From contig CP004391.1 of NCBI GenBank assembly GCA_000973525.1, positions 1,760,001 to 1,824,000 on the forward strand: 64,000 nucleotides of DNA, given 5' to 3'. The notes beneath the pieces were generated by a model. That model did no database searches and was not told where the DNA came from. It worked only from the letters and a program-made list of their open reading frames with translations. Origin of the DNA: Pasteurella multocida subsp. multocida OH4807 (GTDB lineage: Bacteria; Pseudomonadota; Gammaproteobacteria; Enterobacterales; Pasteurellaceae). Positions 27,325-37,472 of this stretch are shown in pieces. The stretch's first letter is position 1. Each line of letters opens with the position of its first letter. A program made the translations under genes and the position numbers.

Positions 27325-28740
27325 TTATACTTCTTTTAAGCGTGCCGTGAAGTGACGTAAGACTTTCGGCTCATAAGTAAAGGTTAATCCTTTAATATTT
27401 TCCGCATTTTCTTTCACCTGTTTGAATGCTTCAATAATAAAGTCCATATGAGTTTGGGTATAAGTTGCACGTGGAACCGTTAAGCGTAGCAACTCGGCTG
27501 GGCAAGGTAATTGCTTGCCTGTTTTTGGATCACGACCTAATAAGAATGAACCAATTTCTACCGCACGAATACCCGCTACTTTATAAAGCTCACAAGCAAG
27601 TGCTTGTGCTGGGAATTGATCTGCTGGGATATGTGGCAATAATTTACCCGCATCCACGAACGCAGCGTGACCACCTGGCTGTTGGCAAACTACACCGATT
27701 TCTTCCAAACCATTGACGAGGTATTCGATTTGATTAATACGATATGCTAACCAATCTTGACGCATACCATCACGTAAACCAACGGCTAAACGTTCCATTG
27801 CGCCACCCTCTAAACCACCGTAGGTTGGGAAACCTTCTTGCACCACGCAAAGTGTACGACATTCGTTATACACATCTTCCATACGTTTATCTTTGAAACA
27901 CAATAAACCGCCCATTGGTACCATGGCATCTTTTTTCGCTGACATGGCTAATGCATCTGCGTATTTATAGCTTTCATAGGTGATTTGTTCGATAGTCCAC
28001 TCTTTGTAGCCTGGCTCACGTTGCTGAATGAAATACGCATTTTCTGCAAAACGTGCAGAATCCATAATTACAGGAATATCATATTTTTGTGCGATTTCAT
28101 ACATTGCACGCATATTAGCAAGTGACACGGGTTGACCACCTGCTGAGTTACAAGTAATGGTACAAACAATATAAGGCACATTTTCTGGTCCCACTTCTTT
28201 AATGCCTTGCTCAAGTTTCTCTAAATCAAAATCGCCTTTAAAGTCAGCATTCACACTGGTATCAAATGCATCTTTTGTGTAAACGTTACGAACGGTAGCA
28301 CCATTGATTTGGCTGTGACCTTGGGTCGTATCAAAGAAGTAGTTTGAGAACACAGCCATTTTGCTACGATCTAAGCCTTTTTCTTGCTCACGTTTTTTAA
28401 TCAGCACAGGAATATAAATTTGTTCTGCACCACGACCTTGGTGAGTAGGAATAGTATACTCATAACCGAAAATCTCTTTTACTGCATTAGCGAGTGCGTA
28501 GTAGCTACGGCTACCACTGTATGCCTCATCACCACGTAACATAGCCGCTTGCATCTCTTGCGTCACGGCACCCGTTCCACTGTCTGTGAGCAAGTCAATA
28601 AATACATCTTCACTATCTAATAAGAAAGGGTTCATCCCTGCTTTTAAGATCGCCTCATCACGATACGCACGCGTCGTTCTTTTCACAGGCTCAATGACAC
28701 GAATACGGAATGGTTCAGGTAAATGTTTAAAGTTTTCCAT
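27325..28740 (-). CDS. tnaA: Tryptophanase TnaA
   Basis: PLP-dependent lyase (471 aa) converting L-tryptophan to indole, pyruvate and ammonia. Key parts: N-terminus [35 protein letters not shown] (about 94); the PLP region [12 protein letters not shown] (about 226); and [16 protein letters not shown] (about 263-278) with the Schiff-base Lys. Length equals E. coli TnaA. RBS AAGGATTTTATT. It is preceded by the tnaC leader and a perfect CRP site, so tryptophan induction and catabolite control are expected. Confidence 0.98.
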   Translation of the reverse strand: MENFKHLPEPFRIRVIEPVKRTTRAYRDEAILKAGMNPFLLDSEDVFIDLLTDSGTGAVTQEMQAAMLRGDEAYSGSRSYYALANAVKEIFGYEYTIPTHQGRGAEQIYIPVLIKKREQEKGLDRSKMAVFSNYFFDTTQGHSQINGATVRNVYTKDAFDTSVNADFKGDFDLEKLEQGIKEVGPENVPYIVCTITCNSAGGQPVSLANMRAMYEIAQKYDIPVIMDSARFAENAYFIQQREPGYKEWTIEQITYESYKYADALAMSAKKDAMVPMGGLLCFKDKRMEDVYNECRTLCVVQEGFPTYGGLEGGAMERLAVGLRDGMRQDWLAYRINQIEYLVNGLEEIGVVCQQPGGHAAFVDAGKLLPHIPADQFPAQALACELYKVAGIRAVEIGSFLLGRDPKTGKQLPCPAELLRLTVPRATYTQTHMDFIIEAFKQVKENAENIKGLTFTYEPKVLRHFTARLKEV

Positions 28741-28837
28741 AATAAAATCCTTAAAATTGAAATAAAGATGACCACAGAATAAACAATTTGTTATTCTGAA
28801 ATGTAATTAACATCACAAATAAATGAAAAATGAGGGA

Positions 28838-28918
28838 CTAGTGCATTATGGGAAAAAAGAATGATAGTTTTGGATCCACAATAATCCAAACTTGGTTAGG
28901 AGATAAAATTGACATCAT
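28838..28918 (-). CDS. tnaC: TnaC tryptophanase leader peptide
   Basis: A 26-codon gene reading MMSILSPNQVWIIVDPKLSF then FFPIMH. In E. coli TnaC, Trp12, Asp16 and Pro24 drive tryptophan-dependent ribosome stalling. Here Trp, Asp and Pro keep exactly the same spacing (Trp to Asp 4, Trp to Pro 12), and the DxxLxFFFP segment resembles Proteus TnaC. The stop comes three residues after the critical Pro rather than directly after it. RBS AAGGAT lies 8 nt before the first of two adjacent ATGs. It ends 97 bp before tnaA. Confidence 0.88.
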   Translation of the reverse strand: MMSILSPNQVWIIVDPKLSFFFPIMH

Positions 28919-29026
28919 AAAAATTATCCTTTTGTGTAGTAAAAGATAACAACTTATGGGTGAGAATTACTCTCGACCATAAAGTAACCATTGCAGGTTA
29001 ATTTGTCATCACCAAAATGCTAAAGT

Positions 29027-29042
29027 TGTGAGAGTAATCACA
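29027..29042 (-). promoter_or_regulatory. CRP site for the tna operon
   Basis: TGTGA-GAGTAA-TCACA, a perfect match to TGTGAN6TCACA, 109 bp upstream of tnaC. Confidence 0.8.
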
Positions 29043-29242
29043 AAAATAATAGGATAAAAATCAACCTTTCTGTTCTCTTAAAATGTCCTCCTGAAAAACA
29101 AATCCCTTTTTATTTCAAAGTGATATAATCAACCTGAATTTTTATAAAAAAACAGAATAAAAATCTCATTTTTTTGCCATGTAAAGCTTAAATTTTGACC
29201 TAGACCAAGAAAACATGGATTAAATGAATCGCACTTCTTTTT

Positions 29243-29258
29243 TGTGACTCACATCAAC
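29243..29258 (+). promoter_or_regulatory. CRP-like site upstream of oadG
   Basis: TGTGA-CTCACA-TCAAC matches the CRP consensus in the first half-site and in TCA of the second. It lies 61 bp before the oadG start. Confidence 0.4.
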
Positions 29259-29318
29259 TTTTTTCTGACTAAAAACAAGTAATATTCCACATTATTATTC
29301 AAAATAAAGGAGCCAAAA

Positions 29319-29570
29319 ATGACAAATGCAGAACTGCTGCAAGAAGGCTTAAACTTGATGTTTGCTGGCGTCGGATTTGTAATGCTATTTCTCTTTATCC
29401 TCATTTATGCCATTGAATTTATGTCCAAGCTGGTCAATCGTTTTTTCCCTGAACCTGTTTCCACACCGATTACAAAAACAACACAATCTGATCCGCATGA
29501 TTTAGCACATTTACGCCCTGTTATCGTCGCCGCGATTGCACACCATCGTCGCCAACAAGGGCTCAAATAA
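29319..29570 (+). CDS. oadG: Oxaloacetate decarboxylase gamma subunit OadG
   Basis: Small membrane subunit (83 aa) that assembles the Na+-pumping oxaloacetate decarboxylase and binds Zn2+ for the carboxyltransferase step. One helix (about 13-35, LNLMFAGVGFVMLFLFILIY) is followed by a cytoplasmic Pro-rich stretch and a C-terminus HLRPVIVAAIAHHRRQQ, typical of OadG. RBS AAAGGAGCC. First gene of oadGAB. Confidence 0.94.
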   Translation: MTNAELLQEGLNLMFAGVGFVMLFLFILIYAIEFMSKLVNRFFPEPVSTPITKTTQSDPHDLAHLRPVIVAAIAHHRRQQGLK

Positions 29571-29588
29571 CTAAAAAGGAAATAAAAA

Positions 29589-31400
29589 ATGACTACTCAA
29601 AACAAAAAAATTGCTATTACTGATGTTGTGCTACGTGATGCGCATCAATCGCTTTTCGCTACACGTATGCGTCTTGATGATATGTTACCGATCGCACATG
29701 AACTTGACCAAATCGGTTATTGGTCACTTGAAGCATGGGGCGGCGCCACTTTTGATGCTTGTATTCGTTTTTTAGGTGAAGACCCTTGGGTGCGCTTACG
29801 TGAACTGAAACAAGCGATGCCAAATACTCCGTTACAAATGTTATTACGTGGTCAGAACTTACTAGGCTATCGCCACTACGCCGATGATGTGGTGGATCGC
29901 TTTGTTGAGCGTTCAGTGAAAAACGGAATGTCAGTGTTCCGCGTCTTCGATGCGATGAACGACCCACGCAATATGAAACAAGCACTCCAAGCCGTTAAAC
30001 GTAACGGTGGACATGCACAAGGGACCTTAAGTTACACAACTAGCCCTGTACATAACTTAGAAACTTGGTTAAACATTACCGAACAACTCCTTGAAATTGG
30101 CGTAGACTCCGTTGTGATTAAAGATATGTCAGGAATTTTAACCCCAGTAGAAGCCTACAAATTAGTTAGCGAAATCAAACAACGTTATGACGTCCAACTT
30201 CACTTGCATTGCCACGCCACAACAGGCATGGCAGAAATGGCGCTCTTAAAAGCTGTCGAAGCGGGTATTGATGGTATTGATACGTCTATTTCATCAATGA
30301 GTGGCACTTATGGTCACCCATCAACCGAGGCATTAGTCGCCACTTTACAGGGCACGCAATACGATACGGGCTTAGATATCAATAAACTCGAACATATCGC
30401 TGCTTATTTCCGCGAAGTACGCAAAAAATACGCTAAATTTGAAGGACAACTTAAAGGTTCGGATAGCCGTATTCTTGTCGCACAAGTCCCAGGCGGTATG
30501 CTCACCAACTTAGAAAGTCAATTAAAACAACAAAATGCGTCAGATAAATTAGATGAAGTCTTAAAAGAGATTCCGCGCGTCCGCGAAGATTTAGGTTTCA
30601 TTCCCTTGGTCACACCGACCTCACAAATTGTGGGTACCCAATCTGTTATTAACGTTTTAATGGGCGAACGCTATAAAACAATTGCAAAAGAAACGGCTGG
30701 GATTTTAAAAGGTGAATATGGTCGTACACCAGCCCCTGTAAATGCGGAATTACAAGCTCGCGTGCTTGAAGGTGGACAACCGATCACTGATCGTCCAGCA
30801 GATCATATTGCACCAGAAATGGACAAACTCGCCGCAGAAATCAAACAACAGGCCAAAGAAAAAGGCATTAAACTGGCTGAAAATGAAATCGATGATGTAC
30901 TCATTGTCGCCCTCTTTCCTCAAGTCGGCTGGAAATTCCTCGAAAACCGTGGCAACCCAGAGGCCTTTGAGCCAGCGCCAACCACTCAACCAGCCAAATC
31001 AGCTGAAAAACCAACCGCACCAGCACCGAAAGCAGCAAGTACAGGACCTGCTGTCTATACAGTAGAATTGGATGGCAAATCATTTGTTGTGAAAGTCACT
31101 GATGGCGGTGAAGTGGGGGATATAGTTCCTGCTGCTCAACCTACTGTGTCTCCAGTAGCGACACCTCAAGCGGCACCAGCCGCAACAGGCACCCCAGTAA
31201 CCGCACCAATGTCTGGTAATATTTGGAAAGTGGTCGCCAAAGAAGGACAAAAAGTGGCGGAAGGAGAGGTATTATTAATTTTAGAAGCCATGAAAATGGA
31301 AACCGAAATTCGCGCAGCCCAATCAGGTACGGTACAAACTATTAGTGTAAAAGCGGGTGATACCGTCGCTGTTGGCGATACGCTCATGACATTAAGCTAA
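29589..31400 (+). CDS. oadA: Oxaloacetate decarboxylase alpha subunit OadA
   Basis: Biotin-dependent carboxyltransferase (603 aa) taking CO2 from oxaloacetate to its own biotin. The TIM-barrel carboxyltransferase domain opens with [19 protein letters not shown]; the zinc-binding HLHCH of [16 protein letters not shown] is present at about 207. A Pro/Ala linker (about 460-535) leads to the biotin domain with EAMKMETEI (Lys at about 569). Biotinylation needs BirA, encoded elsewhere. Confidence 0.97.
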   Translation: MTTQNKKIAITDVVLRDAHQSLFATRMRLDDMLPIAHELDQIGYWSLEAWGGATFDACIRFLGEDPWVRLRELKQAMPNTPLQMLLRGQNLLGYRHYADDVVDRFVERSVKNGMSVFRVFDAMNDPRNMKQALQAVKRNGGHAQGTLSYTTSPVHNLETWLNITEQLLEIGVDSVVIKDMSGILTPVEAYKLVSEIKQRYDVQLHLHCHATTGMAEMALLKAVEAGIDGIDTSISSMSGTYGHPSTEALVATLQGTQYDTGLDINKLEHIAAYFREVRKKYAKFEGQLKGSDSRILVAQVPGGMLTNLESQLKQQNASDKLDEVLKEIPRVREDLGFIPLVTPTSQIVGTQSVINVLMGERYKTIAKETAGILKGEYGRTPAPVNAELQARVLEGGQPITDRPADHIAPEMDKLAAEIKQQAKEKGIKLAENEIDDVLIVALFPQVGWKFLENRGNPEAFEPAPTTQPAKSAEKPTAPAPKAASTGPAVYTVELDGKSFVVKVTDGGEVGDIVPAAQPTVSPVATPQAAPAATGTPVTAPMSGNIWKVVAKEGQKVAEGEVLLILEAMKMETEIRAAQSGTVQTISVKAGDTVAVGDTLMTLS

Positions 31401-31410
31401 CGAGGTTGTT

Positions 31411-32715
31411 ATGGAAAGTCTTCTTTCATTATTACGTGGTATGGGTATTATGCACCTTGATTTAGGTCAAGCTGTCATGATGCTGATAAGCTTAGTGTTG
31501 CTCTGGCTTGCTATTGCACGCAAATTTGAGCCATTGCTTTTGTTACCTATTGGTTTCGGTGGACTCTTATCCAATATCCCCGAGGCTGGGCTTGCAATGA
31601 GTGCATTAGACAACCTTTTGCACCACGGTAGTATAGAGCAATTAGCAATCGTTGCCGCGAAATTAAATACTATAGCAGATCCCACATCAATTAAAGCCAC
31701 ACTCACCAACGCACTACCGTCTGTGCAAAATGAGTTAGAAATCATGGCGGGAGATATGGGTTATACAGCGGGCGTGCTAGCCTTATTCTATAAAGTGGCG
31801 ATTGGTTATGGTGTAGCACCATTAATCATCTTCATGGGTGTCGGAGCAATGACGGACTTTGGTCCATTGTTAGCTAATCCGCGTACTCTCTTATTAGGCG
31901 CAGCCGCACAGTTCGGTATTTTCGCCACCATTATCGGTGCTTTATTACTAAACTGGACAGGTGTGATTAGCTTTACACTACCACAAGCAGCAGCAATTGG
32001 GATTATTGGTGGGGCTGACGGTCCAACTGCGATTTATTTAGCCAGTAAATTAGCCCCTGAATTACTAGGTGCGATCGCTGTAGCAGCATATTCTTATATG
32101 GCATTGGTACCATTGATTCAACCACCAATCATGAAAGCCTTGACCACTAAAGAAGAACGCAAAATCCGCATGGTGCAATTACGTAACGTGAGCAATCGTG
32201 AGAAGATCCTCTTCCCAATTGTGTTAGTCACACTCGTTGCTTTACTCTTGCCTGATGCAGCACCACTCTTAGGTATGTTCTGCTTTGGTAACTTGTTGCG
32301 TGTCAGTGGTGTAGTGGAACGTTTAAATGATACGGCACAGAATGCTTTGATTAATATTGTTACCATCTTCTTAGGTTTATCCGTGGGTTCAAAACTCGTC
32401 GCAGATAAGTTCCTTCAACCGCAGACACTGGGCATTTTATTACTAGGCGTCATCGCATTTGGTATCGGTACGGCAAGTGGCGTATTAATGGCGAAGTTTA
32501 TGAACAAAATTTGTAAGCACCCAATTAATCCCTTAATTGGTGCTGCTGGCGTCTCAGCGGTTCCAATGGCAGCACGTGTTGCCAACAAAATTGGCTTAGA
32601 AGAAGATCACCAAAATTTCTTATTGATGCATGCCATGGGTCCAAACGTTGCAGGCGTGATTGGTTCCGCTATTGCAGCTGGCGTAATGTTAAAATATGTG
32701 TCCGCACTCATGTAA
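31411..32715 (+). CDS. oadB: Oxaloacetate decarboxylase beta subunit OadB
   Basis: Multi-helix membrane subunit (434 aa) that decarboxylates carboxybiotin and exports Na+. Family features: [15 protein letters not shown] with the conserved Asp of the Na+ site, and [21 protein letters not shown]. The oadGAB order allows oxaloacetate to pyruvate conversion with a sodium gradient, which fits growth on dicarboxylates or citrate without respiration. Confidence 0.97.
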   Translation: MESLLSLLRGMGIMHLDLGQAVMMLISLVLLWLAIARKFEPLLLLPIGFGGLLSNIPEAGLAMSALDNLLHHGSIEQLAIVAAKLNTIADPTSIKATLTNALPSVQNELEIMAGDMGYTAGVLALFYKVAIGYGVAPLIIFMGVGAMTDFGPLLANPRTLLLGAAAQFGIFATIIGALLLNWTGVISFTLPQAAAIGIIGGADGPTAIYLASKLAPELLGAIAVAAYSYMALVPLIQPPIMKALTTKEERKIRMVQLRNVSNREKILFPIVLVTLVALLLPDAAPLLGMFCFGNLLRVSGVVERLNDTAQNALINIVTIFLGLSVGSKLVADKFLQPQTLGILLLGVIAFGIGTASGVLMAKFMNKICKHPINPLIGAAGVSAVPMAARVANKIGLEEDHQNFLLMHAMGPNVAGVIGSAIAAGVMLKYVSALM

Positions 32716-32746
32716 CACATAACGCCAAGAAAGCGCTGTTAAAATA

Positions 32747-32787
32747 AAAAGTGCGGTTAAAATTTTTCCGATTTTAACTGCACTTTT
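32747..32787. terminator. Uptake-signal pair terminator between oadB and lysA
   Basis: AAAAGTGCGGTTAAAAT and ATTTTAACTGCACTTTT pair with one mismatch and are followed by TTTT. It contains a perfect AAGTGCGGT at 32749-32757 and a one-base variant in reverse. Confidence 0.85.
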
Positions 32788-32798
32788 TTTACTTTGTA

Positions 32799-34049
32799 TT
32801 AAGGTAAAAGCTGTTCCAAAGCCCACAATTCATCCAATGCTTCTCGCCGACGAATCACATGAACCTGATCACCATCCACCATCACTTCTGCGGTACGTGG
32901 GCGTGAATTATAATTAGACGACATACTTGCCCCATAGGCACCCGCAGAGCGTTGTGCGAGATAATCCCCTTCAGCAATTGCCAAGTTACGATTTTTACCC
33001 AAAAAGTCAGACGTTTCACAAATCGGTCCCACAACATCATATACGCACGTTTCACGTCCTAACCTGCGATCTACTTCAATAATCTCCATATAGGCTTGAT
33101 ACAATGCTGGACGAATCATATCATTCATCCCCGCATCCACAATCGCAAAATGACGACATTCATTACTTTTTAAGTATTCCACTTTGGTGACCAAAATCCC
33201 TGCATTTGCGGTAATCGCTCGCCCTGGCTCAAGAATAATCTCAAGATCACGGAAAGACTTTAATTTTGCTAATAATGCCGCCGCATAATCTGTCGGGTGA
33301 GGCGGTGTTTCGTCAGTATAGGTTACGCCTAATCCGCCCCCTAAATCTAAGTGTTTAAGCACAATCCCATCTTGTTCTAATTGTTGCATTAACACGATTA
33401 AACGATCAGTTGCATCTAAGAAGGGTTGTAATTCCGTGAGCTGAGAACCAATATGACAATCCATTCCTATCACATGAATATGGGGGAGTCGACTTGCCAA
33501 GCGATAAACTTCACGCGCCTCATCAACACTGATGCCAAATTTGTTTTCTTTCAAACCCGTAGAGATATAAGGGTGGGTGTGAGCATCAACATCAGGATTC
33601 ACACGTAATGAAATAGGTGCCATTTTACCCATCTCACCTGCGACTTGATTAATACGCTGCAATTCCGCGACGGACTCCACATTAAAGCAACGGATCCCCA
33701 CTTCAAGAGCACGATAAATTTCCGCTTTCGTTTTTGCCACGCCAGAGAACACCACCTTACTGGCGTCTCCACCTGCAGCCAAAACTCGTTCTAATTCGCC
33801 TTGTGACACAATATCAAACCCTGCTCCTAACTGTGCCATGACATTGAGAATGGCAATATTCGGATTAGATTTCACTGCAAAACAAATTAAATGAGGATGA
33901 TCACCCAGTGCTTGATCGAAAGCCTGCCAATGACGCGTTAATGTCGCTCGCGAGTAGATATAAAGTGGCGTACCAAATTGCTGTGCAATGTCTTGTACCG
34001 CAACCTGTTCTGCCATCAATTGTTGCTGTTGATATTGAAAATAATCCAT
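32799..34049 (-). CDS. lysA: Diaminopimelate decarboxylase LysA
   Basis: PLP enzyme (416 aa) making L-lysine from meso-DAP. The PLP Lys is in ICFAVKSNPNIAIL (about 60). HIGSQL, DLGGGLGV and EPGRAITANAG are the fold III PLP signatures. VGPICETSDFLGKNR contains the catalytic Cys contributed across the dimer. The start is 9 bp after lptM, an arrangement also known in related bacteria (lptM-lysA or lptM-dapF). Confidence 0.97.
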   Translation of the reverse strand: MDYFQYQQQQLMAEQVAVQDIAQQFGTPLYIYSRATLTRHWQAFDQALGDHPHLICFAVKSNPNIAILNVMAQLGAGFDIVSQGELERVLAAGGDASKVVFSGVAKTKAEIYRALEVGIRCFNVESVAELQRINQVAGEMGKMAPISLRVNPDVDAHTHPYISTGLKENKFGISVDEAREVYRLASRLPHIHVIGMDCHIGSQLTELQPFLDATDRLIVLMQQLEQDGIVLKHLDLGGGLGVTYTDETPPHPTDYAAALLAKLKSFRDLEIILEPGRAITANAGILVTKVEYLKSNECRHFAIVDAGMNDMIRPALYQAYMEIIEVDRRLGRETCVYDVVGPICETSDFLGKNRNLAIAEGDYLAQRSAGAYGASMSSNYNSRPRTAEVMVDGDQVHVIRRREALDELWALEQLLP

Positions 34050-34058
34050 GACATCCTG

Positions 34059-34178
34059 CTATTTTACTGTGTCTTGTACTGGTGTTTTTTCTGGAAAATA
34101 AAGCGGACCTTTTACCCCACAACCGATACTTAACACACACATTGTCGCGACGAGTAATGTAGAAACCCATTTTTTCAT
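34059..34178 (-). CDS. lptM: LptM (YifL) small lipoprotein
   Basis: A 39-aa lipoprotein. Signal MKKWVSTLLVATMCVLSIGC ends in the lipobox SIGC; the mature part opens with CGVKGPLYFP, the defining LptM motif. In E. coli LptM helps the LptDE LPS translocon mature by aiding LptD disulfide rearrangement. RBS AAGGAGAATAAA is strong. It precedes lysA and is divergent from cyaY, the same neighbourhood as yifL-cyaY in E. coli. Confidence 0.9.
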   Translation of the reverse strand: MKKWVSTLLVATMCVLSIGCGVKGPLYFPEKTPVQDTVK

Positions 34179-34298
34179 TTTATTCTCCTTCTTGGTAACA
34201 TCGAGTACACTTTTTACCATTAAATCCGCCTTTGTGCTATCACAATAATGCGAAAATCTTTATAATCTTTATTTTAGCACGATGAAGAAGAGAGAATT

Positions 34299-34607
34299 AT
34301 GAACGTAACAGAATTTCATCAAAATATTGAGCACGTTTGGACTAAAATTGAAGAACAATTGGAAGCACAAGATTGCGATGTAGATTGTGATACGCAAGGC
34401 TCAGTTTTCAGTATTACCTTTGCTGATCGCAGTCAAATTGTTATCAATAAGCAAGAACCACTATTAGAATTATGGTTGGCTAGTCGTGTAGGTGGTTTCC
34501 ACTTCCGTTTCCAACATAATGAATGGGTGAGCAGCGATGGTAAAGCGTTTTGGCGTTGTTTAGAAGAAGCATGCGCTGCGCATGGAGAATCAGTGTACTT
34601 TCGCTAA
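34299..34607 (+). CDS. cyaY: Iron-sulfur cluster assembly protein CyaY (frataxin)
   Basis: Bacterial frataxin (102 aa), an iron-binding regulator of IscS activity. The acidic helix (about 1-30, with EHVWTKIEEQLEAQDCDVDCD) and the strand region VINKQEPLLELWLASRVGGF followed by HFRF and the end FWRCLEEACAAHGESVYFR match the family. Ten bp before pldA. Confidence 0.95.
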   Translation: MNVTEFHQNIEHVWTKIEEQLEAQDCDVDCDTQGSVFSITFADRSQIVINKQEPLLELWLASRVGGFHFRFQHNEWVSSDGKAFWRCLEEACAAHGESVYFR

Positions 34608-34616
34608 GGATAACGC

Positions 34617-35477
34617 ATGAAAACAAATCAATACGCGCTTACATTAGTAGGATTCATAACCGCACTTGTCGGCACTGCCGCCTTTCCTCAACAGATAGAC
34701 CATACACGTCCCTACCAAAGTAAAACTCAAGTCTTATTAACCAAATCAGATCAATTTGTGGGCTTGTTAGGCTATGAAGAAAATTACTTACTCGGCACTT
34801 ACTCAAACGGAAATTTTCAGAAAAAAGACCAAACACGCCGTGATGAAATTAAATTCAAAATCAGTTTAGCCCTGCCACTTTGGCGCGGTATCTTTGGGCA
34901 AGACTCGGTGTTAGCCGCCTCTTATACGCAAAAATCGTGGTTCCAATTAAGTAACGTTGATGATTCTTCGCCTTTCCGCGAATCGAACTATGAGCCGCAA
35001 CTTTTTGTGGCATGGAAAACACAAACAACATTACCTTTTGGTTGGACAATGCAAGACATTGAAACAGGGATTAACCATCAATCAAATGGACGAGATGATC
35101 AAGAAAAGTTATCGCGTAGTTGGAACCGCCTGTACGCTCGTGCATCAGCAACGAATGGAAATTGGACGATTGAACTGAAACCATGGTGGCGCATTCCTGA
35201 AAAAGCGAAAAAAGACGACAACCCTGACATCAGCAAATACCGTGGTTATATGGATATGGCACTGGGTTATTACTACCAAGACCACCAATTCAAAATTGCG
35301 GGTCACTATAATCCCGCCTCCAATAAAGGTGGCTTAGAAGCAAGTTACAGCTATCCTATCACACCGAATATTCGTTTCTATACGCAATATTATACGGGCT
35401 ATGGGGAGTCTCTAGTCGATTATCAGAAAAACATTCAGCGGATTGGTATAGGTATTTCACTCAATAATGTCTTCTGA
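34617..35477 (+). CDS. pldA: Outer-membrane phospholipase A (OMPLA)
   Basis: Outer-membrane beta-barrel hydrolase (286 aa) that removes fatty acids from phospholipids mislocalised to the outer leaflet. An N-terminal signal (MKTNQYALTLVGFITALVGT, cleavage about residue 22) precedes the barrel. The active-site motif INHQSNGRDD carries the His and Ser of OMPLA (about 153 and 155), and the catalytic Asn partner is expected shortly before or after. The barrel ends with ...GIGISLNNVF, terminal Phe as required for BAM recognition. The stop lies 11 nt inside recQ. Confidence 0.92.
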   Translation: MKTNQYALTLVGFITALVGTAAFPQQIDHTRPYQSKTQVLLTKSDQFVGLLGYEENYLLGTYSNGNFQKKDQTRRDEIKFKISLALPLWRGIFGQDSVLAASYTQKSWFQLSNVDDSSPFRESNYEPQLFVAWKTQTTLPFGWTMQDIETGINHQSNGRDDQEKLSRSWNRLYARASATNGNWTIELKPWWRIPEKAKKDDNPDISKYRGYMDMALGYYYQDHQFKIAGHYNPASNKGGLEASYSYPITPNIRFYTQYYTGYGESLVDYQKNIQRIGIGISLNNVF

Positions 35478-37362
35478 TGCCGTACTACAGCAAATTACAA
35501 CAAGTACGGTCGACCTTGATAAAATCTCGTTAAAACAGACCGCACTTGATGTGTTGCATGCTACATTTGGTTACCAAAGCTTCCGTCATGGACAAGCCGA
35601 AGTAATCCACGCGGCTTTACAAGGTCAAGATAGCCTTGTCATTATGGCAACGGGCAATGGAAAATCACTCTGTTATCAAATCCCTGCATTATGTTTTTCG
35701 GGGTTAACCTTAGTGATTTCTCCTTTGATATCCTTGATGAAAGACCAAGTCGACCAATTGCGAGTACATGGCATTGAAGCTGATTATCTAAATTCAAGCC
35801 AAACCCTTGAAGAGCAACAAACAGTACAAAATAAAATCCTGTCTGGTACATTAAAATTGCTCTATGTCTCGCCTGAAAAAGTGATGACAAGCAGCTTTTT
35901 CCATTTAATTTCTCATTGCCATATTAGCTTTATCGCAATTGATGAAGCCCATTGTATTTCGCAATGGGGGCATGACTTTCGCCCAGAATACACGCAATTA
36001 GGCGGCTTAAAGCGCTGTTTTCCTCGCGCACCTCTCATGGCATTAACCGCCACCGCGGATCATGCCACTCGACAAGACATCCTTTTGCACCTTGATTTGC
36101 AACAACCTTATGTCTACATTGGAAGTTTCGACCGTCCTAATATTCGCTATACTCTCGTCGAAAAATATAAACCGATGGAACAACTATGTCGTTTTGTTCT
36201 TGGGCAAAAAGGAAAAAGTGGCATTATTTATTGCAACAGCCGTAATAAAGTCGAACGTGTCGCAGAAAGTTTACGCAATAAAGGGGTCTCCGCCCAAGCC
36301 TATCACGCTGGGCTAGAAGCCAGTCAGCGTGAACAAGTCCAACGCGCATTTCAACGCGACAATATACAAGTCGTCGTCGCGACTATTGCCTTTGGTATGG
36401 GCATTAATAAATCTAATGTGCGTTTTGTCGCACATTTTGATTTGCCACGCAGTATCGAAGCCTATTACCAAGAAACAGGACGTGCAGGGCGCGATGATTT
36501 ACCTGCCGAAGCTGTATTATTTTATGAACCAGCTGATTATGCTTGGCTACATAAATGCTTATTAGAAAAACCAGAAAGTGCACAACGTCAAATTGAAGAA
36601 CTTAAACTACAAGCCATTGGCGAATTTGCAGAAAGCCAAACTTGCCGTCGCTTAGTTTTACTCAACTATTTTGGTGAACATCGCCAAACCCCTTGCCAGA
36701 ATTGTGATATCTGCCTTGACCCACCGAAACAATATGATGGTTTAATCGATGCGCAAAAAGTGATGTCGACCATTTATCGTGTCGGACAACGTTTTGGCAC
36801 ACATTATATTGTTGGCGTTTTACGTGGATTAAGCCATCAAAAAATCCAAGATAATCAACATGACCAACTCAGTGTATACGGCATCGGTAAAGAAAAAAGC
36901 AAAGAACATTGGCAAGCTGTCATTCGCCAACTGATTCATTTAGGCTTAGTCAAACAAGTATTTGATCATTTCAATACCACATTACAATTAACCGAAAATG
37001 CGAAGCCTTTTTTACGCGGAGAACAACCATTGCAATTGGCAATGCCACGTTTTTCCTCCTTACAAGCCTTGGTTACACCACAAAAACACGCCCTCAATGC
37101 TTACGACAAAGATCTGTTTGCTCGTCTTCGTTTCTTACGTAAGCAAATTGCAGATAAAAAGAATATTCCCTCCTACATTGTGTTCAATGATGCGACATTA
37201 CAAGAAATGGCGAAGTATCAACCAACAACTAACGCCGAAATGTTGGAAATCAATGGCGTGGGTACAATCAAACTTGAGCGCTTTGCACAACCATTTATCG
37301 CGTTGATTCGCGAACACAAACGCACCATCGCAAACCACACGACACCATTTAAACTGGAATAA
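35467..37362 (+). CDS. recQ: ATP-dependent DNA helicase RecQ
   Basis: 3'-5' helicase of 631 aa for recombination and repair. Helicase motifs: MATGNGKSLCYQIPA (Walker A, unusual Asn where most have Ala/Ser or Gly), DEAHCISQWGHDFRPEY, LTATAD, and RAGRDDLPAEA. The RQC zinc site is CRRLVLLNYFGE...CQNCDIC. An HRDC domain follows (about 535-615). The start overlaps pldA by 11 nt; an alternative start is not obvious. Confidence 0.96.
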   Translation: MSSDAVLQQITTSTVDLDKISLKQTALDVLHATFGYQSFRHGQAEVIHAALQGQDSLVIMATGNGKSLCYQIPALCFSGLTLVISPLISLMKDQVDQLRVHGIEADYLNSSQTLEEQQTVQNKILSGTLKLLYVSPEKVMTSSFFHLISHCHISFIAIDEAHCISQWGHDFRPEYTQLGGLKRCFPRAPLMALTATADHATRQDILLHLDLQQPYVYIGSFDRPNIRYTLVEKYKPMEQLCRFVLGQKGKSGIIYCNSRNKVERVAESLRNKGVSAQAYHAGLEASQREQVQRAFQRDNIQVVVATIAFGMGINKSNVRFVAHFDLPRSIEAYYQETGRAGRDDLPAEAVLFYEPADYAWLHKCLLEKPESAQRQIEELKLQAIGEFAESQTCRRLVLLNYFGEHRQTPCQNCDICLDPPKQYDGLIDAQKVMSTIYRVGQRFGTHYIVGVLRGLSHQKIQDNQHDQLSVYGIGKEKSKEHWQAVIRQLIHLGLVKQVFDHFNTTLQLTENAKPFLRGEQPLQLAMPRFSSLQALVTPQKHALNAYDKDLFARLRFLRKQIADKKNIPSYIVFNDATLQEMAKYQPTTNAEMLEINGVGTIKLERFAQPFIALIREHKRTIANHTTPFKLE

Positions 37363-37421
37363 TGTGCGGTGACTTTCCTTCTCATTTTTTCGCACTTAGC
37401 AGGATTTTGATATAAAAAAGA

Positions 37422-37451
37422 AAAAGCACAGCTCAATGACGCTGTGCTTTT
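37422..37451. terminator. Bidirectional terminator between recQ and the TonB receptor gene
   Basis: AAAAGCACAGC-tcaatgac-GCTGTGCTTTT, a perfect 11-bp stem with A- and T-tracts on either side, between convergent genes. Confidence 0.88.
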
Positions 37452-37472
37452 GATTAGACTCGCTGACCTCAC

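Larger units (their letters stand above)
28741..29318. other. Divergent control region between tnaA and oadG
   Basis: A 578-bp gap holding the tnaC leader gene, a perfect CRP site (tna side) and a near-CRP site plus a weak FNR-like sequence (TTGACCTAGACCAA, 29195-29208, two mismatches) on the oadG side. The rest is AT-rich without other visible genes. Confidence 0.7.

Noticed and set aside
29195..29208. FNR site TTGACCTAGACCAA upstream of oadG
   Set aside because: Two mismatches at specified positions; too weak to list as a site, mentioned only in the intergenic entry.
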